A stretch of DNA of 36,893 nt from JBFKOL01 sp041628815 (GTDB lineage Bacteria > Bacteroidota > Bacteroidia > Chitinophagales > Saprospiraceae). Shown here one piece after another: positions 1-8,850 of this stretch. Positions within the stretch are counted from its first letter, which is position 1. Each line of letters begins with the position of its first letter. Under the pieces are notes generated by a model. It saw only the letters and a list, made by a program, of their open reading frames with translations, did not search any database and was not told the DNA's origin. Made by a program: the position numbers and the translations under genes. The DNA is taken from NCBI GenBank assembly GCA_041628815.1, contig JBFKOL010000008.1, positions 1-36,893 of the forward strand, written 5' to 3'.

Positions 1-2735
1 GCAACATTGCTAAAATTTCCATCATACCCAATGTAAGCGGGCAGTTTGGACAAGAGGACAAAGTATCACTCTTCGATGTCCTTCCCTTCGACACGATTTT
101 ATGGATAAAAGACTGGGGCTACCTCCTGGATCGCATACAAATGTGCTTTGAGAAGGCAGAAGAATTTGCCAAAGATCTGGCACTGGTGGAAGATGGAAAA
201 CTCAGGGAAATATTCCGGGACAGATCGTTTATTTATCCAGCCGAACTTATTCGTCAGCTGAACGATAAAAAAATATTGTTCCTATCAGAATCGCCGCAAG
301 AAGCCGGGGATATTCAATGTGTAAATTTCGGTGGAAAGCCACAGCCTAGTTTCAATAGAAGTTTTGACTTTCTGATCAAAGATTTCAATGAAAATACCTC
401 CAAGGGTATTGAAAACTTCCTTTTCACCGATAGTCCCAAACAAATAGAGCGGTTCTACAGCATTTTCGAGGACCTCAACGCGAATGTTTCGTTTCATCCG
501 GTACCGCTGGCTATTCATCGGGGATTCATCGATCCGGAAGCTCACATAGCCTGCTACACAGATCACCAAATTTTCGAGCGGTTTCACCGCTATAAACTTC
601 GCAAGGGATTTACACGGCAGCAGGCACTCAACCTGAGAATGTTACGTGAATTGAGAAAGGGCGATTTCGTCGTTCATATCGATCATGGTATTGGACAGTT
701 TTCCGGGCTGGAAAAAATCAACATCAACGGCCATAATCAGGAGTCGGTAAGACTATTTTACAAAAACAACGACATCTTGTATGTGAGCATTCACTCACTT
801 CATAAGATTTCTCGCTACATCGGCAAAGATGGTACGCCCCCGAAACTGGATAAGATCGGAGGTGACGGATGGAAATCCTTGAAGAGGAAAACGAAGAAAA
901 AGGTCAAAGATATCGCCAAAGAGTTGATTAAACTCTATGCGAGACGCAGAGCGACCGCTGGGTTTGCCTGTGCCCCGGATGGATACCTGCAGACTGAGCT
1001 GGAGGCGTCGTTTATTTATGAAGACACCCCTGACCAGCTTCAAACGACCCTCGACGTCAAGGAAGATATGGAAAAGCCCTATCCAATGGATCGGCTCATA
1101 TGTGGCGATGTAGGATTTGGGAAAACTGAGATAGCCATACGCGCAGCCTTCAAGGCAGCCGTCAACGGCAAGCAGGTCGCAGTACTCGTTCCTACCACCA
1201 TCCTCGCCCTGCAACATTACAAAACTTTTACAGAACGCCTCAGCGACTTTCCGGTAACGGTAGATTATGTCAACCGATTTAAGACATCAACCGAAAGAAA
1301 GAAGACTTATGACAAGTGTAAATCCGGTGAACTGGATATTATTATCGGAACCCATGCATTGTTGAACAAGCAGGTAGGATTTAAAGATCTCGGTTTACTT
1401 ATCATCGACGAAGAACAAAAGTTCGGGGTAGCAGCCAAGGAAAAACTTAAAAATATCAAGGTAAATGTTGACACACTTACATTGACAGCTACTCCGATCC
1501 CACGGACCTTACAGTTTTCGCTCTTGTCGGCAAGGGATTTGTCCATCATCAGGACAGCCCCGCCCAACAGGCAACCTATCCATACTGAAAGAAGAGTTTT
1601 TAATGATGATTTGATCAGGGAGTCCATTTACTATGAGGTACACCGGGGCGGTCAGGTCTTTTTTGTTCACAACCGGGTCAAAAGCTTACCCGATATGACG
1701 GCAATGATCCGGCGACTTTGTCCGGATGTCCACGTAGCTATGGCACACGGGCAAATGGATCCAAAAACGTTGGAATCCACATTGGTGGATTTCATTGACC
1801 AGAAATACGATGTGCTCGTATGTACGAACATCATTGAGACCGGCCTGGACATAGCCAATGCCAACACCATGATCATCAATAATGCCCATCAATTTGGATT
1901 GAGTGATTTACACCAATTGCGTGGCCGCGTAGGGCGCTCAAATAAGAAAGCCTTTTGCTACCTTTTCGCTCCTCCTTTGTCTGTACTGACGGCAGAGGCA
2001 CGTAAAAGACTGAAGACTTTGGAGGAGTTTTCTGATCTGGGTAGCGGTTTCCATATCGCCATGCGTGACCTGGATATAAGGGGTGCTGGAAACCTTCTTG
2101 GGGCAGAACAAAGCGGTTTTATTGCAGATATAGGCTATGAAACCTATCAGCGCATCCTCGAAGATGCAGTGCTCGAGCTAAAGGAAAATGAATTTAAAGA
2201 TGTCTTCCAGGAAGAACTTTCCAAGAACCACGTCTATGTGAGGGATGTGGAAATCGATACGGATATAGAAATGCTCATTCCCGACAGGTACGTCAATGAT
2301 GTCGAAGAGCGATTGATTCTATATAATCAATTGGACAGGATAGAAACTGAAAACGATCTCATTGATTTCAGAGAAACATTAAAGGATAGATTCGGCCCAG
2401 TACCTTCGGTGGTTGATGAGCTATTCAATGGCTTACGCCTTCGTTGGACCGCCAAAAAACTTGGCTTCGAGCGCATTATTCTTAAAAACAATAAACTGCG
2501 ATGCTATTTCATCTCCAATCCACAGTCAAGTTATTTTGAAACGGAAACCTTTAAAGACCTTATGAGCTATGTTTCCGGCAAGGGGCAAGCTTTAGGTCTG
2601 GCACTGAAACAAAGCAGGTCGTTCCTGATTCTTTCAAAGACACATGTAAGAAATCTCAAGGAGGCACGGATTGTTCTTGAACGCATCGAAGAGCAAATGT
2701 GCGAACGAAAATCAATTGAGGAGCTTGCCCAATGA
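1..2735 (+). CDS. mfd: Transcription-repair coupling factor Mfd, 5'-truncated by window edge
   Basis: Mfd is an ATP-driven DNA translocase that removes RNA polymerase stalled at lesions and recruits UvrA. The reading frame is open from base 3, upstream of the first ATG at 141, so the gene enters from outside the window and the N-terminal part (most of the UvrB-like domains) is missing. The RNA-polymerase-interacting CarD/RID-like domain begins near 655 (RKGDFVVHIDHGIGQF). Superfamily 2 helicase motifs follow: Walker A GDVGFGKTE near 1104-1130, DEEQ near 1409-1420, LTATPIPRTL near 1483-1512, and the GLDIANANT and QLRGRVGRS motifs near 1843-1941. The C-terminal D7-type domain occupies roughly 2270-2735 (LIPDRYVNDVEERL). 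The stop lies 24 bases inside the convergent crcB gene. Identification is secure; only the missing N-terminus cannot be judged. Confidence 0.97.
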   Translation, partial: NIAKISIIPNVSGQFGQEDKVSLFDVLPFDTILWIKDWGYLLDRIQMCFEKAEEFAKDLALVEDGKLREIFRDRSFIYPAELIRQLNDKKILFLSESPQEAGDIQCVNFGGKPQPSFNRSFDFLIKDFNENTSKGIENFLFTDSPKQIERFYSIFEDLNANVSFHPVPLAIHRGFIDPEAHIACYTDHQIFERFHRYKLRKGFTRQQALNLRMLRELRKGDFVVHIDHGIGQFSGLEKININGHNQESVRLFYKNNDILYVSIHSLHKISRYIGKDGTPPKLDKIGGDGWKSLKRKTKKKVKDIAKELIKLYARRRATAGFACAPDGYLQTELEASFIYEDTPDQLQTTLDVKEDMEKPYPMDRLICGDVGFGKTEIAIRAAFKAAVNGKQVAVLVPTTILALQHYKTFTERLSDFPVTVDYVNRFKTSTERKKTYDKCKSGELDIIIGTHALLNKQVGFKDLGLLIIDEEQKFGVAAKEKLKNIKVNVDTLTLTATPIPRTLQFSLLSARDLSIIRTAPPNRQPIHTERRVFNDDLIRESIYYEVHRGGQVFFVHNRVKSLPDMTAMIRRLCPDVHVAMAHGQMDPKTLESTLVDFIDQKYDVLVCTNIIETGLDIANANTMIINNAHQFGLSDLHQLRGRVGRSNKKAFCYLFAPPLSVLTAEARKRLKTLEEFSDLGSGFHIAMRDLDIRGAGNLLGAEQSGFIADIGYETYQRILEDAVLELKENEFKDVFQEELSKNHVYVRDVEIDTDIEMLIPDRYVNDVEERLILYNQLDRIETENDLIDFRETLKDRFGPVPSVVDELFNGLRLRWTAKKLGFERIILKNNKLRCYFISNPQSSYFETETFKDLMSYVSGKGQALGLALKQSRSFLILSKTHVRNLKEARIVLERIEEQMCERKSIEELAQ

Positions 2736-3077
2736 CATTCCAATGATTATGGCTAGGAGACCTGCTATGACACTGAGAATACCGTAGCCTATGGCGTGGT
2801 AATAGGCACCGGCCTGGTAAAGTGTTACTATTTCTGCTGAATAAGTTGAAAAGGTGCTAAATCCACCGCAGAATCCCGACGTGAAAAACAGGCGCATTGG
2901 ATCGGAAAATATGGCTTTGTGTGCCATACCCATTACTATTCCAAGGACAAAACAACTTATCACGTTGCTCCACAGGGTTCCATAAGGCCAGATGGCCTGG
3001 TTGAATGCGATACTGAAAATATACCTAACTACGCTTCCGATTCCACCGCCAAGAAACACCAATAGGGCACTCACCAT
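2712..3077 (-). CDS. crcB: Fluoride-specific ion channel CrcB/FluC
   Basis: This is a 121-residue, four-helix inner-membrane protein of the CrcB/FluC family, which forms dual-topology dimers that export toxic fluoride passively. The family signature GFCGGFSTFSTYSAE lies near residues 69-83, containing the conserved Gly, Phe, Ser and Thr residues of the pore and central sodium site. The N-terminal GGGIGSVVRY and the TLWSN motif are also typical. Length matches the family (about 120-130). The start ATG directly abuts the stop of the upstream wecA-like gene with no spacer, so translation is probably coupled. I see no fluoride riboswitch in front of it; the immediate upstream sequence is coding. 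The 3' end overlaps mfd by 24 bases tail to tail. Confidence 0.95.
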   Translation of the reverse strand: MVSALLVFLGGGIGSVVRYIFSIAFNQAIWPYGTLWSNVISCFVLGIVMGMAHKAIFSDPMRLFFTSGFCGGFSTFSTYSAEIVTLYQAGAYYHAIGYGILSVIAGLLAIIIGMSLGKLLN

Positions 3078-4139
3078 TTACTGAGATCTTACTACGTTTC
3101 TGCGCCGTACATACAAGGACAAATTGACTACTTGGGTGAGCAAGTAAGCTACTGTGAAACTGAGAACAATGAACATCAAGGAACTTACATTCTGAAGATT
3201 TAATGCCATCACTACAAAGCCGATATTAACCAACAAAAGCACTCCAGTGGCCTGCATATGGCTCATTCCCAAATCCAGCAAAAGATGGTGAATATGGTTC
3301 TTGTCGGGAGCGAATGGTGAGCGGCCTTTGAAAAGACGGTAGAGAAAAACTCTGGTTGTATCAAATACTGGGAGGATCAAAAGTCCCATTACAACTGACA
3401 CTCCCGAGGGAAATGCATAGGCAGTCCCAGCCATTGAAGCGTTGATTTCGAGAAATTGGATTGCGAGAACCGCGCATAGCGTTCCAAGCACCAACGACCC
3501 GGTATCTCCCATAAAGATCCTTGCCGGTGAAATGTTGTACTTCAAAAATGCCAACGTAGATCCACTGACTGCAAAAGCAATTAATGACATCGCCATAAGG
3601 TCATTCATAAAAAACCATAGGCCCAGGACAGAACTTGTCAAAACTGCAATACTCGAAGAAAGTCCGTTAATACCATCGATGAGGTTGAAGGAATTGATCA
3701 GAAAAATATAGACAATCACCGAAACCAGGACACTCAGCACATAAGACAATTCCCATATTCCGAAAATACCATAAAAGCTGCTGATCCTTATGTCGGCAAG
3801 AAAAACCAGGATAATAATGGCTGTTATTTGTCCCGCCAGCTTGGCCAAAGGTGAAATAGGGTCAAGGTCATCCAGGGCTCCAACCAGAAATACAATAATC
3901 AAGGCGACGAGCACAAACCGCAGAAAGTCAAAATCTGCTCCAGGGCAAAATAAGAGGAGGGCTACAAAAAGACCAGCGAAAATACCAACACCGCCAAATG
4001 ACGGGGTAATGGCAATATGCGATTTACGTTCGTCCGGCACATCCATTAAACCGTATTTACCCGCTATACGGATAATACTGGGTAAAATCGTATAAGTAAA
4101 GGTAAAGGCCGCAACACAACAAAGAGCGATTACATACAT
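3078..4139 (-). CDS. wecA: Undecaprenyl-phosphate glycosyl-1-phosphate transferase, WecA/TagO type
   Basis: This 353-residue polytopic protein belongs to the MraY/WecA polyprenyl-phosphate N-acetylhexosamine-1-phosphate transferase family. It transfers a sugar-1-phosphate, usually GlcNAc-1-P from UDP-GlcNAc, to undecaprenyl phosphate on the cytoplasmic face of the inner membrane, starting O-antigen, capsule or other surface glycans. Visible motifs are DVPDERKSH (33-41), the catalytic Asp pair in GALDDLD (Asp90-Asp91), NLIDGINGL (Asp155), FMGDTGS (Asp212), and the HIHH motif (282-285), which is typical of WecA/TagO rather than MraY. About ten hydrophobic segments are visible. It is preceded at 5 bases by a 42-codon ORF and followed without spacing by crcB. 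The true sugar substrate cannot be told from sequence. Confidence 0.9.
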   Translation of the reverse strand: MYVIALCCVAAFTFTYTILPSIIRIAGKYGLMDVPDERKSHIAITPSFGGVGIFAGLFVALLLFCPGADFDFLRFVLVALIIVFLVGALDDLDPISPLAKLAGQITAIIILVFLADIRISSFYGIFGIWELSYVLSVLVSVIVYIFLINSFNLIDGINGLSSSIAVLTSSVLGLWFFMNDLMAMSLIAFAVSGSTLAFLKYNISPARIFMGDTGSLVLGTLCAVLAIQFLEINASMAGTAYAFPSGVSVVMGLLILPVFDTTRVFLYRLFKGRSPFAPDKNHIHHLLLDLGMSHMQATGVLLLVNIGFVVMALNLQNVSSLMFIVLSFTVAYLLTQVVNLSLYVRRRNVVRSQ

Positions 4140-4144
4140 TGCCT

Positions 4145-4273
4145 CTAAAGAATCAATTCGTTTTCAGTCTCTAAAGTATGTAAATTATTCTTAATGTTTA
4201 TTCTTTGTCCAACCATTTCTTGAGTTCTTCCCACAATCGATTCAAGGCTTTCCTGCAGTTCATCTTTTGCCAT
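4145..4273 (-). CDS. Possible 42-residue micro-ORF upstream of wecA
   Basis: A short intact frame begins MAKDELQESLESIVG, is rich in charged and Gln residues, and could form one amphipathic helix or short coiled coil. It ends 5 bases before the wecA start. Its ATG directly abuts the stop codon of the decayed gene upstream, the same zero-gap arrangement seen between wecA and crcB. This packing suggests an operon in which the small protein or its translation was coupled to the neighbours. I do not recognise a family. It may be a real small protein or the tail of the decaying locus. Coding status is uncertain. Confidence 0.4.
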   Translation of the reverse strand: MAKDELQESLESIVGRTQEMVGQRINIKNNLHTLETENELIL

Positions 4274-4584
4274 TTACAAGCCGGGACCCAACTCTTCCTT
4301 CATGAATCGCTCCATTTCTTCCATAGACTCTTGAGCCTGTGATTCAAAACTTGATAAAAGGTCCTCCTGTATATCTTCCCAGAATAGCCGCACTTGTCCT
4401 GCCTTTTTCCCGCGATGGTTTACATAGGTTAGATGTTTTCCTTGAATTTCACTTTTTCACCTGCGGACATTTCTTCTTTGAATTTTCGATAGCACAATTC
4501 TAAGTAACCTAAATACTCCTCGTCGGCCAAAGACCAGTCACCGGCAACAACTTATTCATAGTATTGGGTTATATCATCTGTCAT
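4274..4584 (-). pseudogene. Decayed small gene with one stop and one frameshift
   Basis: Starting at ATG 4584 the frame reads MTDDITQYYE and meets an in-frame TAA at 4552-4554. It then continues without a stop as VVAGDWSLADEEYLGYLELC and on to about GEKVKF near 4443. The sense then moves into a second frame (GKHLTYVNHRGKKAGQV, then LFWEDIQEDLL and an acidic helical tail MEEMERFMKEELGPGL) and ends at TAA 4274-4276. A single-base deletion near 4440 plus the one nonsense codon would explain the break; the intact ancestor would have had roughly 100 residues. Composition looks protein-like on both sides of the shift. I do not recognise the family. A sequencing error is possible, but two independent lesions favour true decay. 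Confidence 0.5.
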
Positions 4585-4821
4585 TTTTCAAACCTTTCGA
4601 GGAATACATATTTGTCCAAACAATTCTTTTAGACTCCATAAGAAGGTAAGAAATAAACGGCCACAAGTCAGAGATGAAAACGGCCCCAATCAGGCATTTT
4701 ACTTTTAAAAAAAGCGTTTTTCATTCATTCCGTACAATTTTTTAAGCGCAATGAGGGAAGGAGCGGTCCAATGCATCTATTCTTTTCTTATTTTTGTGGC
4801 CCTTTTGAAGAGGCTAGGCTC
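4585..4821. other. Divergent intergenic region before uppS
   Basis: This stretch separates the leftward wecA block from the rightward uppS block. It is AT-rich and contains TACTTTTA at 4700-4707, one mismatch from the Bacteroidota -7 box TAnnTTTG, but no matching TTG or TTTG at the proper distance. An in-frame upstream ATG for uppS at 4771 would add 17 residues, which I judge unlikely to be used. No RNA gene or repeat is apparent. Confidence 0.4.
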
Positions 4822-5568
4822 ATGTCAGTTAAATCACTTATCGATTCCAGAAACATCCCTAACCACATAGCTGTGATCATGGATGGCAATGGTCGGTGGG
4901 CAAAGCAGCGAAACAAACCGCGTGTTTTCGGTCACAGGAATGGCGTCAAGGCAGTAAAGAATATCACTGAAGCTGCGGCCGAGCTGGGTGTAAAGTATCT
5001 TACCTTGTTTGCCTTTTCCAAGGAAAACTGGAATCGACCTTCGTTGGAGGTGAACACGCTGATGAATCTGTTTGTAAAGACGGTTGGGAGGGAGCTTAGC
5101 ACATTGATGGAAAACAATATCAGGCTTGAAGCAATCGGAGAAATCGAAAGGTTGCCTAAGGCAACTTTTGAGGCATTGCAATATGCCAAGGAGAATACCC
5201 GTCACAACGATCAGATGACGCTAATACTTGCTCTCAATTACAGCGGAAGATGGGAAATTGTCGAAGCCGTGAAAAAATTGTCCAAATCGCTGTCTGAGGG
5301 AAAGATAACCGCTGATGAAATCGACGAGAAACTTTTTGCCGGCTATCTTGAAACCGCCTCATTTCCGGATCCTGATTTGATGATAAGAACTAGCGGGGAA
5401 TTCCGTTTAAGCAATTATATGATGTGGCAACTGTCATATACTGAGTTGTACTTCACTGAGGTGTTATGGCCTGACTTTTCCAAGGAACATTTGTACGAAG
5501 CCATCTATGCCTACCAAAGCCGTGAAAGAAGATTTGGAATGACGAGTGATCAGTTAATGAAGTCTTAA
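4822..5568 (+). CDS. uppS: Isoprenyl transferase (undecaprenyl diphosphate synthase) UppS
   Basis: UppS is a cytosolic cis-prenyltransferase that condenses isopentenyl diphosphate onto farnesyl diphosphate to make undecaprenyl diphosphate, the lipid carrier for peptidoglycan and surface polysaccharides. I chose ATG 4822 (248 residues): the family begins shortly before the HIAVIMDGNGRWA motif, and the 17 extra residues from ATG 4771 are hydrophobic and unlike the family. The catalytic Asp is Asp21 of the DGNGRW motif. Other signatures are GHRNG, FAFSKENWNRP, and near the C-terminus DLMIRTSGEFRLSNY followed by WQLSYTELYF. It heads uppS-bamA-skp, a common Bacteroidota arrangement. Its product is also the substrate source for the WecA-like enzyme encoded divergently. 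Confidence 0.96.
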   Translation: MSVKSLIDSRNIPNHIAVIMDGNGRWAKQRNKPRVFGHRNGVKAVKNITEAAAELGVKYLTLFAFSKENWNRPSLEVNTLMNLFVKTVGRELSTLMENNIRLEAIGEIERLPKATFEALQYAKENTRHNDQMTLILALNYSGRWEIVEAVKKLSKSLSEGKITADEIDEKLFAGYLETASFPDPDLMIRTSGEFRLSNYMMWQLSYTELYFTEVLWPDFSKEHLYEAIYAYQSRERRFGMTSDQLMKS

Positions 5569-5639
5569 AGCAAGGTTAAACCTATAATCAATCAACAGCC
5601 GAAAATATTAAACACCGTTTTTTGAGTCGACATCAGAAC

Positions 5640-8258
5640 ATGGATTGGATCAAACATATATGTTTATTAGCCTTGGGATGCTGCTTTTATACAGTAGCTC
5701 TTCAGGCACAGGATGTCAATACGTACAGCCCGGATTTTGCACAGCTGGATTTTGAAAATCGCCAGACCTTCACAATAAAAGAGGTACGCATTGTTGGCGC
5801 AGAACGCAGGGATGACAACGCGATCAAATCGATCACGGGCCTAAGAGAAGGAGGCACAGTGACCATTCCCAGCGAAGAATTGATGGAAGCGATGAAAAAG
5901 CTTTACCGTCTTCGATTGTTTTCCGATGTGGAAATAGCGTTGGACAGTCTCGATGGACAGGATGTCTATTTATCCATTATTCTTCAAGAGCAACCCGTGC
6001 TTAGCGGGTACACATTCTTAAATGTCAAAAAGGGCCAGCAAGAAAAAATAATCGAAAAACTTGGAGAATCTTTGCGAATAGGCGGAATCGTAACCGCCAA
6101 TGACAAAGAAAATGGTGCCCAGAAGATCCGTCAGTACTACATCGATAAAGGCTATCTCGATGCCCGGGTTTTTATTGAAGAAGTGCTGGATACCATTCGC
6201 GATAACAGTGTGAAACTGAATTTTAGAATTGACCGGGGTGAACGCATCAAAATCGATGATATCGTTTTCAGAGGCAACGAGGCATTGAGTGACCGCAGGT
6301 TGCGGCGCCTGTTAAAAAATACCAAACGCAAAAAGGCCTTTCTCAAGAAGTCCAAGTTTGATGAAAAACAGTTTGAAGAAGACCAAAAGAACATCATTGA
6401 TCACTATGTTAAAATCGGCTTCAGTGATGCCGAAATTGTGTCTGATTCTGTTTGGAGAGACAAGGACGGACAGGTCAATCTTCAGCTAACGATCGATGAG
6501 GGCACTCAATACAAATTCGGAAATATTACCTGGAAAGGAAACTCCATCTATTCCGATGAGCAGTTGTCGGCTGTCCTCGGCATCAATAGGGGAGAAATTT
6601 ACAGTCCAGAACTCCTCACCAAACGACTCGAATTCAGCCTTGACGGACGCGACGTCTCCTCTCTTTATATGGACAATGGTTATTTGTTCTTTAATGTCGA
6701 TCCCATCCAGGTGGCTGTGCGTCAGGATTCGATTGATCTCGAAATGCGCATGTATGAAGGTCCTCAGGCAACCATTGACAGGGTGATGATCATGGGTAAT
6801 ACCCGTACTCATGACCATGTCATTAGGAGGGTTATTCGAACCAAGCCAGGTGAAAAGTTCAGCAGGAGTGATATGATTCGTTCGCAACGAGAAATCATTA
6901 ATCTCGGCTACTTCGATCCTGAGACCATTCAGATGACGCCCAAACCCAATTTCGAAAGAGGTACTGTGGACATGGAATTTGTGGTTGAGGAGCGCCCTTC
7001 TGACCAGCTGGAGCTCTCTGCAGGATACGGGGGCTTCCAGGGGCTAATCGGTACCCTTGGAGTCACCTTTAATAACTTTTCCATTCAAAACATCCGGAAC
7101 AGGGCCTCATGGAGTCCATTACCTACAGGCGATGGACAAAGACTTTCATTGCGTCTACAATCGAACAGCCGTTTTTTCAGATCTTATAATTTCTCATTTA
7201 CAGAACCCTGGCTGGGAGGGAAAAAACCCAATGCTTTCACCGTTGGTGCAGCTAGCTCATCTTTCGACAATACATCATTTGGTGCAGGAAAACTGGGTAT
7301 TACGAGGATTTTTGCTGGTCTAGGCACTTCTCTTAAATTCCCCGATGATTTCTTCGTTTCCACGACCACGATCAATATAGAACGGATCAATCTTGATCAA
7401 TTCAGCAATCAGTTCATTGTCAACGATGGAAACTTCAAGAATTTCAACATCAGTCAGACCATTTCGCGCAGTTCAGTGGCCAACCCTTTGTTCCCCATGA
7501 GTGGGTCTAAAATCTCGCTTACTCTGCAGTTTACCCCGCCATATTCCCTTTTCAGGAAAGACAACTTCTGGAAACTATCGGACGAAGAAGCTTCTGAACT
7601 CATCTTGCGAGAAAATCTTGGCCGTGGGGTTAGGAATCAATTAACGGGTGCAGCTGCCGATCAATTCATTGCAGATATCGAAGAGTCTCGCAAATTTGAA
7701 TGGCTCGAATACCACAAGTGGCGGTTCGATGCCGAATGGTACTACAACATCGTTGGAAAACTCGTTTTCATGACATCTGCAAAATTGGGCTTCTTGGGTT
7801 CTTATAATCAAGCGGTAGGAGATATACCCTTCGAACGGTTCGAACTGGGCGGTGACGGATTGTCCAATCAGAATACAGGCATAACGGGGACCGATATTAT
7901 TGCATTGAGGGGCTACGAAGTGGAAGACATCGACCCTAATACCAGGGCTACCGGTGGAGGCATTATATTCAACAAGTATACCGCCGAATTGAGATATCCT
8001 TTGTCAACAAACCCCAATTCCACGATTTATGCCACTTTCTTCCTACAAGGTGGAAATCAGTGGTCTAGCTTCAGGGAATTCAACCCCTTCGATATGAAAA
8101 GATCCGTGGGTGTCGGATTAAGGGTCTTCCTACCCATGTTTGGATTGCTCGGTTTTGACTATGGCTTTGGTCTGGATAAAACAATTCAAAACAATCCTAA
8201 TCCGGGATTGGGTGCATTAGGCAAATTCAGTATAATTTTAGGATTTGAACCCGATTAG
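5640..8258 (+). CDS. bamA: Outer membrane protein assembly factor BamA
   Basis: BamA is the Omp85-family core of the BAM complex, which folds and inserts beta-barrel proteins into the outer membrane. ATG 5640 gives 872 residues and a clean signal peptide ending near ALQAQ; a TTG six codons upstream is also in frame. The N-terminal half carries five POTRA domains (about residues 35-430), seen as repeated GN/GxR-type units such as IVGAERRDDN, FRGNEALSDRRLRR, WKGNSIYSDEQL and IMGNTRTHDHVIRR. The barrel follows (about 450-872) with the conserved lid-loop motif ALRGYEVEDI near 7899-7928. Length is slightly above the E. coli protein, as usual in this phylum. It lies 71 bases after uppS and 81 before skp. 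Confidence 0.96.
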   Translation: MDWIKHICLLALGCCFYTVALQAQDVNTYSPDFAQLDFENRQTFTIKEVRIVGAERRDDNAIKSITGLREGGTVTIPSEELMEAMKKLYRLRLFSDVEIALDSLDGQDVYLSIILQEQPVLSGYTFLNVKKGQQEKIIEKLGESLRIGGIVTANDKENGAQKIRQYYIDKGYLDARVFIEEVLDTIRDNSVKLNFRIDRGERIKIDDIVFRGNEALSDRRLRRLLKNTKRKKAFLKKSKFDEKQFEEDQKNIIDHYVKIGFSDAEIVSDSVWRDKDGQVNLQLTIDEGTQYKFGNITWKGNSIYSDEQLSAVLGINRGEIYSPELLTKRLEFSLDGRDVSSLYMDNGYLFFNVDPIQVAVRQDSIDLEMRMYEGPQATIDRVMIMGNTRTHDHVIRRVIRTKPGEKFSRSDMIRSQREIINLGYFDPETIQMTPKPNFERGTVDMEFVVEERPSDQLELSAGYGGFQGLIGTLGVTFNNFSIQNIRNRASWSPLPTGDGQRLSLRLQSNSRFFRSYNFSFTEPWLGGKKPNAFTVGAASSSFDNTSFGAGKLGITRIFAGLGTSLKFPDDFFVSTTTINIERINLDQFSNQFIVNDGNFKNFNISQTISRSSVANPLFPMSGSKISLTLQFTPPYSLFRKDNFWKLSDEEASELILRENLGRGVRNQLTGAAADQFIADIEESRKFEWLEYHKWRFDAEWYYNIVGKLVFMTSAKLGFLGSYNQAVGDIPFERFELGGDGLSNQNTGITGTDIIALRGYEVEDIDPNTRATGGGIIFNKYTAELRYPLSTNPNSTIYATFFLQGGNQWSSFREFNPFDMKRSVGVGLRVFLPMFGLLGFDYGFGLDKTIQNNPNPGLGALGKFSIILGFEPD

Positions 8259-8273
8259 ATTAATATTTCGTTA

Positions 8274-8302
8274 ATTACCGCGAGTATGCGTGTACCGGTA
8301 AT
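8274..8302 (+). other. Weak inverted repeat between bamA and skp
   Basis: ATTACCG (8274-8280) is repeated inverted as CGGTAAT (8296-8302) with a 15-base loop, just after the bamA stop and 37 bases before the skp ATG. There is no T tract, so it is not a standard terminator. It might be an mRNA processing or stability element, or chance. Confidence 0.25.
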
Positions 8303-8339
8303 GATTATTTCGTCTCATTATCGGTCTAAGCTGATAAAA

Positions 8340-8846
8340 ATGAAAAAAAATACAATATTCATCCTGATTCTTTTCTTTGCCCTAACCGGCGCTATAAATG
8401 CCCAAAAATATGGGTATGTCAATTCGTCTCAATTGTTGCTTTCAATGCCTGAAATTAAGCAAGCGGATCAGACCTTGCTCAATTATCAGAATGAGCTCAT
8501 CGCCAAGGGTGAAAAGATGGTAGAAAGATTTGAATCAAACTACAACGATTACCTGGTAAAAGTCAATAATGGTGAATTGTCGCAGGTACAGATGCAACAA
8601 TCCGAAGCTAGCTTAGCCCAGGAGCAACAAGCTATTCAAAAGTTTGAAGTGGAAGTCCAACAGCTCATTGCAAAGAGAAAGCAGGAGCTATACAGCCCTA
8701 TACTGAAGAAAGTCCAGGACCTTGTTGATAAGATTGCACAGGAAGAGGGCTACATGATGATCTTTGATGCAAGCATCGGGGGTATTTTGTTTGCCAAGGA
8801 GGCCGACGACTTGATGCCTCTTTTAAAGCAACGACTCGGTATATGA
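8340..8846 (+). CDS. skp: Periplasmic chaperone Skp/OmpH family
   Basis: This is a 168-residue exported protein of the OmpH/Skp family, which holds unfolded outer-membrane proteins in the periplasm and passes them to BamA. I chose ATG 8340, which gives a classical signal peptide (Lys-rich start, hydrophobic core, cleavage after INAQ). An ATG at 8286 would add 18 residues ahead of it. The mature part begins YGYVNSSQLLLSMPEI, the family start, followed by a long charged Gln/Glu-rich coiled coil (about residues 45-115) and the conserved ending around YSPILKKVQ and FDASIGGILFAKEADDLM. Only one copy is present here; related genomes often have two in tandem. The stop is 4 bases from that of the convergent protease gene. 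Confidence 0.93.
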   Translation: MKKNTIFILILFFALTGAINAQKYGYVNSSQLLLSMPEIKQADQTLLNYQNELIAKGEKMVERFESNYNDYLVKVNNGELSQVQMQQSEASLAQEQQAIQKFEVEVQQLIAKRKQELYSPILKKVQDLVDKIAQEEGYMMIFDASIGGILFAKEADDLMPLLKQRLGI

Positions 8847-8850
8847 TGGG

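Noticed and set aside
795..1217. Minus-strand open frame of 140 codons inside mfd
   Set aside because: It overlaps the helicase Walker region entirely and looks like a shadow of mfd codon use.
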